64,000 nucleotides of DNA from Chryseobacterium capnotolerans (GCF_021278965.1 NZ_CP065589.1:1679001-1743000); one strand, 5' to 3'; positions 36,119-45,658 are shown, counted from the stretch's first letter. A program made the numbers and translations. The notes: generated by a model not told the origin, from the letters alone.

Positions 36119-37675
36119 CTATGGATTGATTTGTATTTTTTGAGTGACATTCTTATTGGATATCACACAAGCTTTACTACAATTGTTAGTATTGGAAATA
36201 TTAACTTGTATTAATCCCGGCATAGATCGATAGTCTTCTTGGTTGTAAGGGACTTCAGAGCCATTCCTTCCTCCGCCTTTGATGTCATATCTTATTTTAG
36301 CGACACCGGTAAATCCGTTAGCTGGTTTAAAGGCTAATTTTCCGGTTGCCGGATAGTAGGTCCAGGTTCCTTCGCTATTGGTATAAACACCACCGGTTAT
36401 ATTAGGAATAACGGCACCATTGATATCTAAAAAGCGGAATGAATTGAAGTCAATATTATCGTAAGAAGCAACAGGTGGATTTTGACCGCTTTTTGATGTA
36501 TAAGCTGCATCGTTCAGAAGGGGAGAATATATGGATTTTATTCCTGGACATCCTGCAAACAGATCGTCGGTAACTTCAGCAGCATAAGGCTTGGTAACTC
36601 CCAGATTTTTTAGAAGGTGTATATTTTTAGCATCTCCGGTTGAAGCCGCAAATCCAATTCTAAAAGTGGAAGGGGGAAGTATCCAGTGTTCTGACTTGGT
36701 TATTTTGCATCGCATTCTCTGTATACTTTAAAGATGTTGGATAATAATAATTATCAATAACTTTTTCCTTAACATTGCCATGCTGGATCTCTAATGTAAT
36801 ATTATAGCCTCCCGCAGGATTAGGTACCAGGGTAACATATACCTTACGAAATCTGGCATCAGAATCATTCTGGGGAATTGTATTCCCTCCGTTTTCCATC
36901 GTAAACTGGCTAAAAGTTGAGTTTTGAGTAGCAATATGCTTTCCGGTCTGAGTATTTAAGTATACTGAACGGTTGCTGCTTGAAGGAGAAGCATTAGTTG
37001 CCGTACTGTAAAGCAGTGGATAACCATTGTATCCGGCAGGTTCAGAAGATGAAAGATACTGATTCCCGCGTTTACCTCTTAAAGTTACATTATTCCGGCC
37101 ATCGGCAATAGATACATCGGTAAGACCATTTCTGGTTCTGTCTCCTTGACGAAATCTGGTTTTAAAATTTCCGAATTCATCAAGACCGATTCCCAAATAA
37201 GCACCTCTTAAACCTTCCAGATTTCCTCCTTGTCTTGGATTTCTCATTACAAAAGTATAGCCTAATCCACCACCAAAGTAGCCAAGATTAAGCTGATCTT
37301 TGGGAATAGATCCATCTACCAAAAATATAGAAATCCCGTCACCTCCGTTGGTATTTCCACCATAGATAACGTATTCAAATTCGAACTTAATTCCCTGATC
37401 ACTGGTGAATTTTTTGTCTGCAAGGATAACACCACCGGATATATTAGTTACATTCCGGGTGAGCCTTAACCCTTCCGTGGTAAAAGTTGCATCATTTTGA
37501 ACTCCGCTTGTTGCCACCTTATATGCTTCCTGAGGTTGTAGGCCCTGGGTAAAATTAACAAAATAAGGATAACCCGTACCTTGTTGATTTTGGGCAGTAA
37601 TGTGTTGTGAAAATATAGACAAGGAAGCAATAAACAGAATTTTTTAAAATGTAAGATTATACTATTTCTGTTCAT
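36119..37675 (-). pseudogene. Exported L-type-lectin-like protein, two frameshifts as sequenced
   Basis: About 518 residues once repaired. The N-terminus MNRNSIILHFKKILFIASL leads into IFSQHITAQ, a signal peptide ending at TAQ. The main domain has GGDGISIFLVDG, YFGGGLGYTFVMRN and GAYLGIGLDEFGNF, the pattern of legume-type (L-type) lectin domains in Bacteroidota surface proteins; an Ig-like or cadherin-like region follows (FKPANGFTGVAKIRYDI). The T run at 37640-37645 lacks one base (A run on the minus strand) and the G run at 36672-36676 has one too many (five instead of four). Lies 7 nt after the gene at 37683, so the two form an operon. No C-terminal T9SS domain is visible. Confidence 0.75.
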
Positions 37676-37682
37676 AACTCCA

Positions 37683-38258
37683 TTATTTTACAACGAAAAC
37701 GATATTAATAAATGAACAGTCTGTAGCGGCAGCTCTCACGTCATATGTCATGACTCCGGAATCCGAAATAGAAATATTTCTGAAGACATTAGGATCAGCA
37801 TCCGTTACATAATAGTAAAGATCTTTACTAGATGGGAAGAAAGGAATAGAAGCAGGAGCACTTGTACTTTTTGCTTTTGGAGTTCCAAATTGATTCTTAT
37901 ATAAGGTATAAAGGTCTTTGGTTTGAGCAGTGGCATTTTGAGAAGTATCAAAAGATACACTTGGCATATAAAACATTTTAACTGCATTTCCACTGATGCA
38001 TAGCCAATCCGGATTGGAAGGGCTTCCGATGTTTTGACTTAGACACTTTTTATCTGTGTCATAAATGAGAAGTGAATTGGCAGGATTGGGGATCGCATCC
38101 CTTTTAGCCGTGGTAAGCCTGGGAATCAACATTCCTTTATTTTGGCTGTAAACTTCTAATGCTGCGCTTGCATCCGGATTGGGTGTATTAATCCCAACTT
38201 GTGCATAAGCAAACGAACTCATTGAAAATAAAATAATTGATACGAAATAATTTTTCAT
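37683..38258 (-). CDS. Exported hypothetical protein of the flavobacterial VGINTxNPDASAALEV type
   Basis: A 191-residue protein with signal peptide MKNYFVSIILFSMSSFAYAQ, followed directly by VGINTPNPDASAALEVYSQNKGMLIPRLTTAKRDAI, a module typical of flavobacterial secreted proteins that resembles the collar/tail-fibre-like head of adhesins. The rest has beta-strand character and ends in a charged tail-less FINIVFVVK. First gene of a two-gene unit with the lectin-like protein, suggesting that both belong to a surface structure. Exact role unknown. Confidence 0.8.
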   Translation of the reverse strand: MKNYFVSIILFSMSSFAYAQVGINTPNPDASAALEVYSQNKGMLIPRLTTAKRDAIPNPANSLLIYDTDKKCLSQNIGSPSNPDWLCISGNAVKMFYMPSVSFDTSQNATAQTKDLYTLYKNQFGTPKAKSTSAPASIPFFPSSKDLYYYVTDADPNVFRNISISDSGVMTYDVRAAATDCSFINIVFVVK

Positions 38259-38898
38259 GTAAGTGTATTTATTGTACGTTTATTTGTTTTTAGCGTTAAT
38301 ACTCTCTTAATTGCGTTTTTATGGTTATTTTTTAAAAGGGCAATCTTATTAGATTTTTCGGTTAGCTTCAGCGATGCCCGCAAAAGTTGTATAACAACTC
38401 CTTGGAGTTGATATGCCATTAAATAAGCTTGAATATGGAAATTTTTTGAAGATCAATAACAGCTGTAAAGTACAAACCCTATAACTGGGAATGTTTCTTT
38501 ATTCTGTAAAGACAATTCAAAAAATAGAATGATTTAAATAGCCGTAATATGTTGAATGGCTACTAAAAAAAGTATAATTCATAACCCTTGTGTTTTATGC
38601 AAATATATGAATAATTCATTTTATTTGCCTGTTTTATGGTGATTAAATTCATTTTAGTTTAATTTTTAAACTAAAAATTAATTTATCATTAGTATTTTTA
38701 TTCAAAAATTAATTTTTGTAGATTATTTTTGCACAGCTTGATATAGGGAATATGTTGATTTTCAATGGGTGGGGTAAAAAATAAACCCTGTAATTAGTCT
38801 TACAGGGTATCTTATAATATCTAGAAATTGTTTTCAAAGGGATTTTTAATAAGAATAAGAGATATTGCTGTCTAATAGAGGCCTTATTACAGTTTTGG
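38259..38898. other. AT-rich intergenic region with hairpins and an orphan promoter
   Basis: No gene is supported. It contains CAACTCC-TT-GGAGTTG (38395-38410), a perfect 10-bp inverted repeat TTTTAGTTTA/TAAACTAAAA at 38652-38676, and an isolated -7 box TATTTTTG on the plus strand at 38724-38731 with no plus-strand gene after it. The terminator of the DUF4180 gene lies at 38781-38808. Confidence 0.5.
38781..38808 (-). terminator. Terminator of the DUF4180 gene
   Basis: Perfect 9-bp stem ACCCTGTAA/TTACAGGGT; on the minus strand followed by TTATTTTTTACC. About 90 nt after the stop codon at 38899. Confidence 0.65.
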
Positions 38899-39258
38899 TT
38901 ATTTTGAAAAATTTTCGAGGGCTTCTGCCAATGTTTCTACAAAATTAACATGCCTGGTTGTATTACTTTCAAAGATAAAATCTTTCATACTTTTACTTTC
39001 ATACTTACTGAAATCCCCAATAATAGTCAATCCGATCTGATAATTGGAAAACTTTTGCAGAATTTCTCCTGCAATTTTGGTTTTCAGATCAAAGAAACTG
39101 GGGGTGATATTTTTTTCATAGAGAATAACTTTATCAAATCCCTGATAATAAATGTTTCCCATAAGATCCAATCCGTCTTCAGCAGATTGAATAATAATGT
39201 GATCGGAAGTGACTTCAGCAATTTTTATATCTCCGGCATTGTGTGGCTTGATATCCAT
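38899..39258 (-). CDS. DUF4180 domain protein
   Basis: A 119-residue soluble protein. IIIQSAEDGLDLMGNIYYQGFDKVILYEKNI and FFDLKTKIAGEILQKFSNY match DUF4180, a family of unknown function with an STAS/AlpA-like alpha-beta look. It starts 43 nt after the prmC stop in the same direction and may be the last gene of the CPBP-yaaA-prmC unit. Confidence 0.82.
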   Translation of the reverse strand: MDIKPHNAGDIKIAEVTSDHIIIQSAEDGLDLMGNIYYQGFDKVILYEKNITPSFFDLKTKIAGEILQKFSNYQIGLTIIGDFSKYESKSMKDFIFESNTTRHVNFVETLAEALENFSK

Positions 39259-39301
39259 GATTTTGGGATGTATGGTTATGTTTTATGAAGTATAAAATTA
39301 C

Positions 39302-40150
39302 TTATTTTCTTCCATAAATAAAACGGTCATTTTCAGATAAGTCTTTTATTAACTGTGCATTGGAGAAGTAGTCGTATAATTCCAATGTTTCTGGCCCTAG
39401 TTTTTGATTAATTTCTAAAAATAAAAATCCATTATCCCTCAGATGTTCTCTGGAATCCTCTGCAATCTTTCTGTAGAAGATCAAAGCATCAGAAGTAGGA
39501 GAGAAAAGAGCCATGGTAGGTTCAAATCCTTTTACAGAATACTCAATCTCTGTTTCTTCCTCAATGCCTATATACGGCGGGTTTGAAATGATAATGTCAT
39601 ATTGATCAGTAAGCTTTATATTCAGATAATCTGCATGAATAAATTGAATATCAAGTTGATGATAGTCTGCATTTCGTTTGGCTGTTTCTAAAGCTTTTTC
39701 AGAAAAATCTATTGAAGAAACTTCAGCAGTGGGAAAATGTTTCTTTAAAACCAAAGGAATTACCCCGCTTCCCGTACCAATATCAAGAATCTTTAATCCT
39801 GAACCATGATGTTCAGAGTTTTGAATCTCCCGGATGGCAATTTCCAAAAGCTCTTCTGTTTCCGGGCGGGGAATCAAAACATGTTCATCCACAAGAAATG
39901 TCATGCCGTAAAATTCTGTTTCTCCAAGAATCTGCTGATAGGGTCTGCCGGTTTTTAATTCAGAAACTAATTGACAAAGCTTTTGTTCATCATCTATCAG
40001 AAGTTCCTGTTCTGAAAATCTTCTTTGTTCAAAAGAATCAAAGCCTACAATTTTCTGAATCAATATGGAGGTCAAAAAAGCGCTTTCCGACTCTGTATAA
40101 AGGTCGGAAAGTTCTGCTTTGAAATATTTTTTAAATGCTGATATTGTCAT
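39302..40150 (-). CDS. prmC: Release factor glutamine methyltransferase PrmC
   Basis: A 282-residue S-adenosylmethionine-dependent methyltransferase that methylates the glutamine of the GGQ motif in release factors. The N-terminal helical domain includes GRPYQQILGETEFYG; LIPRPETEELLE, DIGTGSGVIPL (SAM loop) and the catalytic IISNPPYIG follow in order. Length matches the family. Its start directly follows the stop of yaaA, so translation is probably coupled. Confidence 0.95.
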   Translation of the reverse strand: MTISAFKKYFKAELSDLYTESESAFLTSILIQKIVGFDSFEQRRFSEQELLIDDEQKLCQLVSELKTGRPYQQILGETEFYGMTFLVDEHVLIPRPETEELLEIAIREIQNSEHHGSGLKILDIGTGSGVIPLVLKKHFPTAEVSSIDFSEKALETAKRNADYHQLDIQFIHADYLNIKLTDQYDIIISNPPYIGIEEETEIEYSVKGFEPTMALFSPTSDALIFYRKIAEDSREHLRDNGFLFLEINQKLGPETLELYDYFSNAQLIKDLSENDRFIYGRK

Positions 40151-40909
40151 TTATCTTGTGAAAACCAATTTAGTGTCTGTAGATTTTTCTTCATTAATTC
40201 TGTATCCTTCATAATTGAAAGCCTTTACATCATCCAGGGTTTTAGCATTAGTTTCTGCACAGAATCTTACCACAAGTCCTCTGGCATGTTTGGTATAGAC
40301 TACAATAGTTTTTAGTTTGCCGTCTTTTAGCTCATAAAAATCAAAATCAATTACTTTATGGTTCAGTTTCTTTCTGTCAATCACCTTTCCATATTCATTG
40401 CTGGCCAAGTGGAGCAGAATTTCTCCTTTTTTCATCTCATTATTCAGCTGTTCTGTGATTTTTTCTCTCCAGAACTCATATAAGTTTTTATACTGGTCGA
40501 ATTCAAAGTGACGACCCATTTCCAGCCTATAAAGCATTACTTTATCAGAAGGCTTCAGAAGACCATATAATCCGGAAAGCATTCTGTAGTTTTTTTGAAG
40601 ATAATCTACAGCATCTTTGTCAAGTGTTTTGGCATCCAGCCCTCTGTAGACTTCTCCTGTGAAAGCAAACATAGCAGGTGCAGACTCTTTAGCAGTAGGT
40701 TTTGCTTTCCATTTTTGATTTCTTTCCCAGTTTTCATCAGCCAGTTTTGGCGAGATCTCCATCAGCTCGGAAAGATATTTGGGTGATTTTTCTTTTAAAT
40801 AAGTTTGTATAAAAGCTGCATCTTCAATGAACTTAGGAGTAGTAGCTTTCAACAGATCTGTTGAGTTTTCTACATTCATTAATTTGGCAGGGGATGTTAC
40901 AATTTTCAT
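40151..40909 (-). CDS. yaaA: Peroxide stress protein YaaA (DUF328)
   Basis: A 252-residue YaaA-family protein; in E. coli it limits iron-driven DNA damage under H2O2 stress. Characteristic segments: MKIVTSPAKLMN at the start, AMFAFTGEVYRGLDA, LSGLYGLLKPSDKVMLYRLEMG and VVYTKHARGLVVRF. The start at 40909 opens the conserved MKIVTSPAK; the frame reaches 40942 without similarity. 4 nt downstream of the CPBP gene and adjacent to prmC. Confidence 0.93.
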   Translation of the reverse strand: MKIVTSPAKLMNVENSTDLLKATTPKFIEDAAFIQTYLKEKSPKYLSELMEISPKLADENWERNQKWKAKPTAKESAPAMFAFTGEVYRGLDAKTLDKDAVDYLQKNYRMLSGLYGLLKPSDKVMLYRLEMGRHFEFDQYKNLYEFWREKITEQLNNEMKKGEILLHLASNEYGKVIDRKKLNHKVIDFDFYELKDGKLKTIVVYTKHARGLVVRFCAETNAKTLDDVKAFNYEGYRINEEKSTDTKLVFTR

Positions 40910-40913
40910 AATG

Positions 40914-41627
40914 TTAAAATACAGATAAATGTTTAAAATCAATAAAATTCATAGCCATCAAAGTGACGAAGTCAACCATAAAATGACAGACAATAAGAAT
41001 TTTAATATTTGAATATATTTTATAAAACATAGCAAAAACGACTCCAATAAAGAAAGGTACTACGACCTGGCCAATGGTTCCGTAAGTGCTGTGTAGAATT
41101 CCAAATAAGGTGGCCGAGACTAAAACTCCAGCTAACGGGCTGTTGTATATTCTCTCAATCCTGGGTTGTATATAACCCCGCATCAGAAGCTCTTCTACAG
41201 CGCCGGCTGTAAAACATGTAAAAATAATTAAAAAATAATCATTTTTAAAAAGGGTGGTGAATTGCAAAATTTTGGTGCTATCTTCTTTATGGATTGCAAA
41301 CTGAATTATTCCATTCAAAACAGCACCTCCAAAGACACAGACAAGGTATAAAACGATTACAGCCTTTATGTTGAATGCAATAGAATACTTCTTTTCTACT
41401 TTAAGTAAAAAAGAACCCTTTTCAATAAAAAGACTGTAGAGAAACATGATGAATAAAACAGTCCATAAGGCAATTCTGCTGATAGAGAAAGTATTTCCCG
41501 TAATAGTCTTTGCGCCTGTAATCATACTGATAACAGGGAAAACATAAAGCATCACGATGCCTAAAAGCACAAATGTGAGTAGAATTCCTATCGAATATTT
41601 TCCATTAAGCCCCATAAAATCTATCAA
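40914..41627 (-). CDS. CPBP family intramembrane metalloprotease
   Basis: A 237-residue protein with about seven hydrophobic helices. The CPBP/Abi signature is seen in AVEELLMRGYIQPRI (EExxxR), FGILHSTYG (second motif histidine) and IVCHFMVDFVT (third motif His/Asp). Related to eukaryotic Rce1 proteases and to bacteriocin self-immunity proteins; the role here is not known. First gene of the unit with yaaA and prmC, separated by 4 nt. Confidence 0.9.
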   Translation of the reverse strand: MIDFMGLNGKYSIGILLTFVLLGIVMLYVFPVISMITGAKTITGNTFSISRIALWTVLFIMFLYSLFIEKGSFLLKVEKKYSIAFNIKAVIVLYLVCVFGGAVLNGIIQFAIHKEDSTKILQFTTLFKNDYFLIIFTCFTAGAVEELLMRGYIQPRIERIYNSPLAGVLVSATLFGILHSTYGTIGQVVVPFFIGVVFAMFYKIYSNIKILIVCHFMVDFVTLMAMNFIDFKHLSVF

Positions 41628-41674
41628 CCGCAGCTGTAGCGTACATCAGAATTTTAAATATCAAAAATTTTGAA

Positions 41675-42286
41675 TTAGATAATTCCTTTTCCCTGACGGA
41701 TTACTTCAGGCTCTCCTGAGGTAAGGTCCACAATCGTTGACGCTACATTGTCTCCATATCCGGAATCAATAACAATGTCTACCAGATGATCGTACTTTTC
41801 AGCAATCAATTCAGGATCAGTAGAGTATTCAATAATTTCATCATCATCTCTGATGGAAGTTGAAGCAATAGGATGTCCCAGTTTTTCTACAATAAGTTGA
41901 GGAATAGGATGATCTGGAACACGGATACCAATTGTTTTATGCCCTTTATAAGCTAAAGGTAAGCTTTTGTTCGCTTCAAGAATAAAGGTGAACGGTCCCG
42001 GAAGGTGGCTTTTCAGAAACCTGAAAACCGAAGTATCAATAGGTCTTGTAAAGTCAGAAAGGTGGCTCAGATCATTACAGATTATGGAGAACTTTGATTT
42101 TTCAAGCTTCAATTTTTTCAGTTGAGCCAACTTTTCCATGGCTTTTATATCAAAAATATTACAGCCAAGCGCATAAATTGTATCAGAAGGATAGATAATC
42201 AATCCACCATTATTTAATGTTTTAATGACTTCATTCACAAGATTTTCCTGTGGGTTGTCGGGATAAATTTTTAATATCTTTGCCAT
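41675..42286 (-). CDS. Threonylcarbamoyl-AMP synthase (Sua5/YrdC/YciO family)
   Basis: A 203-residue YrdC-fold protein. LNNGGLIIYPSDTIYALGCN, KSKFSIICNDLSH, LPGPFTFILEANK and TIGIRVPDHPI are the dsRNA-binding-like YrdC landmarks; RDDDEIIEY and STIVDLTSGEPEVIRQGKG end it. It makes the threonylcarbamoyl-AMP used for t6A37 in tRNAs, or may be the YciO branch. The start at MAKILKIYP is supported by the -7 box TATCTTTG that ends 4 nt upstream, giving an almost leaderless mRNA; the upstream ATG at 42301 is in or before the promoter. Confidence 0.9.
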   Translation of the reverse strand: MAKILKIYPDNPQENLVNEVIKTLNNGGLIIYPSDTIYALGCNIFDIKAMEKLAQLKKLKLEKSKFSIICNDLSHLSDFTRPIDTSVFRFLKSHLPGPFTFILEANKSLPLAYKGHKTIGIRVPDHPIPQLIVEKLGHPIASTSIRDDDEIIEYSTDPELIAEKYDHLVDIVIDSGYGDNVASTIVDLTSGEPEVIRQGKGII

Positions 42287-42290
42287 AAAA

Positions 42291-42298
42291 CAAAGATA
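42291..42298 (-). promoter_or_regulatory. -7 box TATCTTTG of the YrdC-family gene
   Basis: Exact TAnnTTTG match on the minus strand, 4 nt before the ATG at 42286; implies a leaderless transcript. Confidence 0.6.
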
Positions 42299-42368
42299 CA
42301 AATAATAAAATAGTTTTCATAAAAGTCCTTTATTTAAAAGAAAAATTAGGAATTGTGAAAAATATTCG

Positions 42369-42376
42369 TACCTTTG
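42369..42376 (+). promoter_or_regulatory. -7 box TACCTTTG of the tRNA array
   Basis: Exact TAnnTTTG match 11 nt before the first tRNA. Confidence 0.65.
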
Positions 42377-42387
42377 CAATCCAATAT

Positions 42388-42460
<73 letters not shown>

Positions 42461-42498
42461 CTAAGCAAGTGCTTTCGGTAAGCACTCTAAAAATACAC

Positions 42499-42571
<73 letters not shown>

Positions 42572-42610
42572 CTAAGTTAAGTGCTTTCGGTAAGCACTCT
42601 AAAAATACAC

Positions 42611-42683
<73 letters not shown>

Positions 42684-42722
42684 CTAAGTTAAGTGCTTTC
42701 GGTAGGCACTCTAAAAATACAC

Positions 42723-42795
<73 letters not shown>

Positions 42796-42834
42796 CTAAG
42801 TTAAGTGCTTTCGGTAGGCACTCTAAAAATACAC

Positions 42835-42907
<73 letters not shown>

Positions 42908-42945
42908 CTAAGCAAGTGCTTTCGGTAAGCACTCTAAAAATACAC

Positions 42946-43018
<73 letters not shown>

Positions 43019-43025
43019 CTCAACG

Positions 43026-43058
43026 AGAGAAGTAATTTTATATTGCTTCTCTTTTTTA
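43026..43058 (+). terminator. Terminator of the tRNA-fMet array
   Basis: Stem AGAGAAGTAA/TTGCTTCTCT (one G-T pair), 7-nt loop, followed by six T. Confidence 0.88.
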
Positions 43059-43409
43059 TTTTCTGTTGTTACTGATAAATATAGGTTGGATATCGCAAAG
43101 ACGCAAAATTCTTTTTTGAAAAATGGCTTACTTTAAAGTGCAAAGATCTTATTTCCGATAAAATTAAATATTACGAAAACATACTGTTATAATTGCCACG
43201 GATACACAAATTATTTTATTGGGTATAAAATCTATGTGCTCTTTAGTTTGTAAACTTAATTTCTTTTCACAAACTAAAGGGCATATAAAATAAGATAATA
43301 ATAAGGAATGCTGAAGTATTTTGCTGGCTGAAAATCATTGATTCTTTTGCGCTTTTCAACAAAAGTATCCGCTGATTTATAGATTGCACATAGCTTTGTG
43401 AGAAATAAA
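43059..43409. other. Intergenic region with dispersed-repeat remnants and a long hairpin
   Basis: No gene is supported. 43083-43107 (GGTTGGATATCGCAAAGACG) matches the ends of the tandem repeat element at 25620-26447. A 19-bp hairpin with two wobble pairs joins 43233-43251 to 43269-43287. Confidence 0.6.
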
Positions 43410-44216
43410 TTAATGGTCTTTCTTTGTAGCCACTACAGAATAAACCATAGGAATTTTATCTTCCAAATGAGCTATCCTGTACTTTTTAGGTTCAACTTCA
43501 ACCGTTCCATTGAAACAGTTGTAAGGGGAATAATCAAATTCATCAAGGCTGTTGATTTCAAGCCCGTTTTTGATCACGCTATTCAGAACTTCACTTAATC
43601 CATGATTCCATGTTATAGTTGATTGGGTAATATCAGCACCTCTGTCAGCATAAGTTCCACTTTCAGTTTCTACGATGGCTCCGGAATTAAAATACCGATA
43701 GCCCACGGTTTCAAAGTTATCGTCAAACATCCAGACTACTGGATGAAATTCAACAAATACAAATTTTCCATTAGGCTTTAAAAAGTGAGAAATAACTTTA
43801 GCCCATTTGTCCAGATCTGGCAGCCAGCCAATGGTTCCATAGCTGGTAAAAACAACATCAAACTGTTTATCGAGGTGATTAGGAAGATCGTAAACGTCGC
43901 TGCAGATAAATTGGGCACTTGAATTGGTCTCGTGTACCAGTTTTTTTGCGCTTTCAATCGCTTTATCTGATAAATCAATACCTGTAACGTCGGCTCCAAG
44001 TCTGCTTAGTGAAATAGTATCCTGTCCGAAATGGCATTGTAGGTGTAGAATTGATTTTCCCTGTAGGTCTCCCAACAGTTCCAATTCAATATTATTTAAG
44101 GAACTTTTTCCATTCAAAAATCCTTCTACATCATAAAATTCAGAATGTAAGTGGGTTTCTGTTCTGTTGTTCCATGAGTTTTTGTTGATCTCTATATAGT
44201 TATTCTCTGGGGTCAT
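43410..44216 (-). CDS. Class I SAM-dependent methyltransferase
   Basis: A 268-residue methyltransferase. SILHLQCHFGQDTISLSRLG is motif I (a variant with HLQCHFGQ in place of DxGxGxG), VTGIDLSDKAI motif II, ICSDVYDLP motif III and DVVFTSYGTIGWLPD motif IV. This subtype with HxQCxxGxD is common in Bacteroidota and has no assigned substrate; a small molecule is likely. A single gene on the minus strand. Confidence 0.88.
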   Translation of the reverse strand: MTPENNYIEINKNSWNNRTETHLHSEFYDVEGFLNGKSSLNNIELELLGDLQGKSILHLQCHFGQDTISLSRLGADVTGIDLSDKAIESAKKLVHETNSSAQFICSDVYDLPNHLDKQFDVVFTSYGTIGWLPDLDKWAKVISHFLKPNGKFVFVEFHPVVWMFDDNFETVGYRYFNSGAIVETESGTYADRGADITQSTITWNHGLSEVLNSVIKNGLEINSLDEFDYSPYNCFNGTVEVEPKKYRIAHLEDKIPMVYSVVATKKDH

Positions 44217-44279
44217 TTTGTAATTAGTTTTTGTTAAAAGGTTACTAATTTACATAAAATTTATCATTTACTTTAAATA

Positions 44280-44525
44280 TTAGATATGCTGCAACTTCCA
44301 TTGTTGATACTCTTTTCTCATACAATGACCACAGGGGCGGTAATCATTTTGTAAAGCATCTGCTGGATCAGTAAAGAAGACTCTGTTTTCTTTTTTCATT
44401 CTTTTTCCTGATTTACAGGTAAGCAATCCATAGATTTTCAATGTTTTGTTACCGCCCAAAAGAATTTCCTGCTTCTGGATTTTACTTCTTAGCTCAGAAG
44501 CAGAAAGTTGTGAATGTGGTATCAT
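44280..44525 (-). CDS. Small protein with Ada-like zinc-binding domain
   Basis: An 81-residue protein consisting only of the metal-binding fold of the Ada DNA-repair regulator: LLTCKSGKRMKKENRVFF, then DALQNDYRPCGHCMRKEY, supplying the cysteines that bind zinc (C-x(n)-C-x2-C). In Ada this domain takes methyl groups from phosphotriesters in DNA. Only three of the four Ada cysteines are clearly in the expected places, so the activity is uncertain. It lies downstream of the 2OG oxygenase gene at 44761 on the same strand. Confidence 0.8.
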   Translation of the reverse strand: MIPHSQLSASELRSKIQKQEILLGGNKTLKIYGLLTCKSGKRMKKENRVFFTDPADALQNDYRPCGHCMRKEYQQWKLQHI

Positions 44526-44760
44526 ATTTTTAGTAGGGAGCTGGAAGATGGAAGATAGAAGCTCTTGAAGCCTGGAATTGAGATGATTTTTTTAATCAAT
44601 GAATTTAGGTATGTGTTGTTAGCATGGAGGTTGAAAACTGGAAGAGGGATGTTTTTGCAAGTCTGAAGTTTATTATTTTACTATTTTTTCCAGTAGAAGG
44701 CTCATCATTACTTTATCGTTTAACAGTACCTCCATCTTCCATCCTCCTCCTTTTAACCCA

Positions 44761-45474
44761 TTACTTTTCTGCATCATGGAAAATAATTCCTAAGGCATAA
44801 CGTTTTCCGGTTTTTACTTCACTTACCCCATGTTTCATATTCACTCTATAATATCCCTTTACTCCTTTTTCAGGTTTAAAATGAGTGGTGAATATTAAGA
44901 GGTCTCCTTTCTGAGGTTTTAAAACAATTGCCTTAGACTGAGCTCTTGGAACTTGTTGGGTAAGGACAAATTCACCGCCTGTAAAATCCTGTTCAGGTTC
45001 GCTCAGCATCAAGACAATCTGAATAGGAAAATAAATATCACCATATAAATCCTGGTGCAAAGTATTGAAGCCGCCTTTACCATATTTCAAAATCAAAGCA
45101 GTCGCTTTTTGTTGATTGTTGCAATGACATTGCTGGAGAAAGTTTTCGTGTTCCAATGGAAAAGATGTTTCAATATTTAGGGCTTTAAACCAGGTATTGG
45201 CAATAACTGCAAGATGTGGATAGATATGAGTACGCAGGGTTTGAAGTATTTCTGGTAAGGGATAATTGAAGTATTTATACTCACCTAATCCGAAACGATG
45301 CCTTGCCATGATAACTGTTTTACGGTAGAATTCCGGTTGATCATAATCTGAGATCAGCTGATCACATTCATTATCCAGTAATAGGCTGGGAAGAATAGCA
45401 TAGCCGTTTTGGTGCATAGATTCCGTAATGGCTAGCCAATCTGTATTTTCAATTCTTTGGAGTAGATCTTTCAT
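44761..45474 (-). CDS. 2OG-Fe(II) oxygenase
   Basis: A 237-residue dioxygenase-like protein. The iron site is seen in NTLHQDLYGDIYFP (HxD) and the distal histidine in RVNMKHGVSEVKTGKRYALGIIFHD; the arginine that binds 2-oxoglutarate is in the latter too. MARHRFGLGEYKYFNYPLP and GGEFVLTQQVPRAQSK are typical of this 2OG-Fe(II) family often placed next to Ada. The start MKDLLQRIENTDW at 45474 is preferred over 45495. With the Ada-like gene downstream it suggests repair of alkylated DNA; the target is inference. Confidence 0.85.
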   Translation of the reverse strand: MKDLLQRIENTDWLAITESMHQNGYAILPSLLLDNECDQLISDYDQPEFYRKTVIMARHRFGLGEYKYFNYPLPEILQTLRTHIYPHLAVIANTWFKALNIETSFPLEHENFLQQCHCNNQQKATALILKYGKGGFNTLHQDLYGDIYFPIQIVLMLSEPEQDFTGGEFVLTQQVPRAQSKAIVLKPQKGDLLIFTTHFKPEKGVKGYYRVNMKHGVSEVKTGKRYALGIIFHDAEK

Positions 45475-45624
45475 TGTTTTGTTTTTACAGAACAAAGATC
45501 TGAAGTTAAGAACGTATACAAAATCCGAAACGTGCTGTATTTTGGATGGTGATTACTATATAAAGTATTTCTGGACCAGCTGTATAACTTTAATCTGGAT
45601 GATAACTCCGGTCCTATTTAAAGA

Positions 45625-45632
45625 TACTTTTG
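45625..45632 (+). promoter_or_regulatory. -7 box TACTTTTG of the GNAT gene
   Basis: Exact TAnnTTTG match 26 nt before the ATG at 45659. Confidence 0.6.
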
Positions 45633-45658
45633 CACTGTTAATTAAAAAATAAACAACA

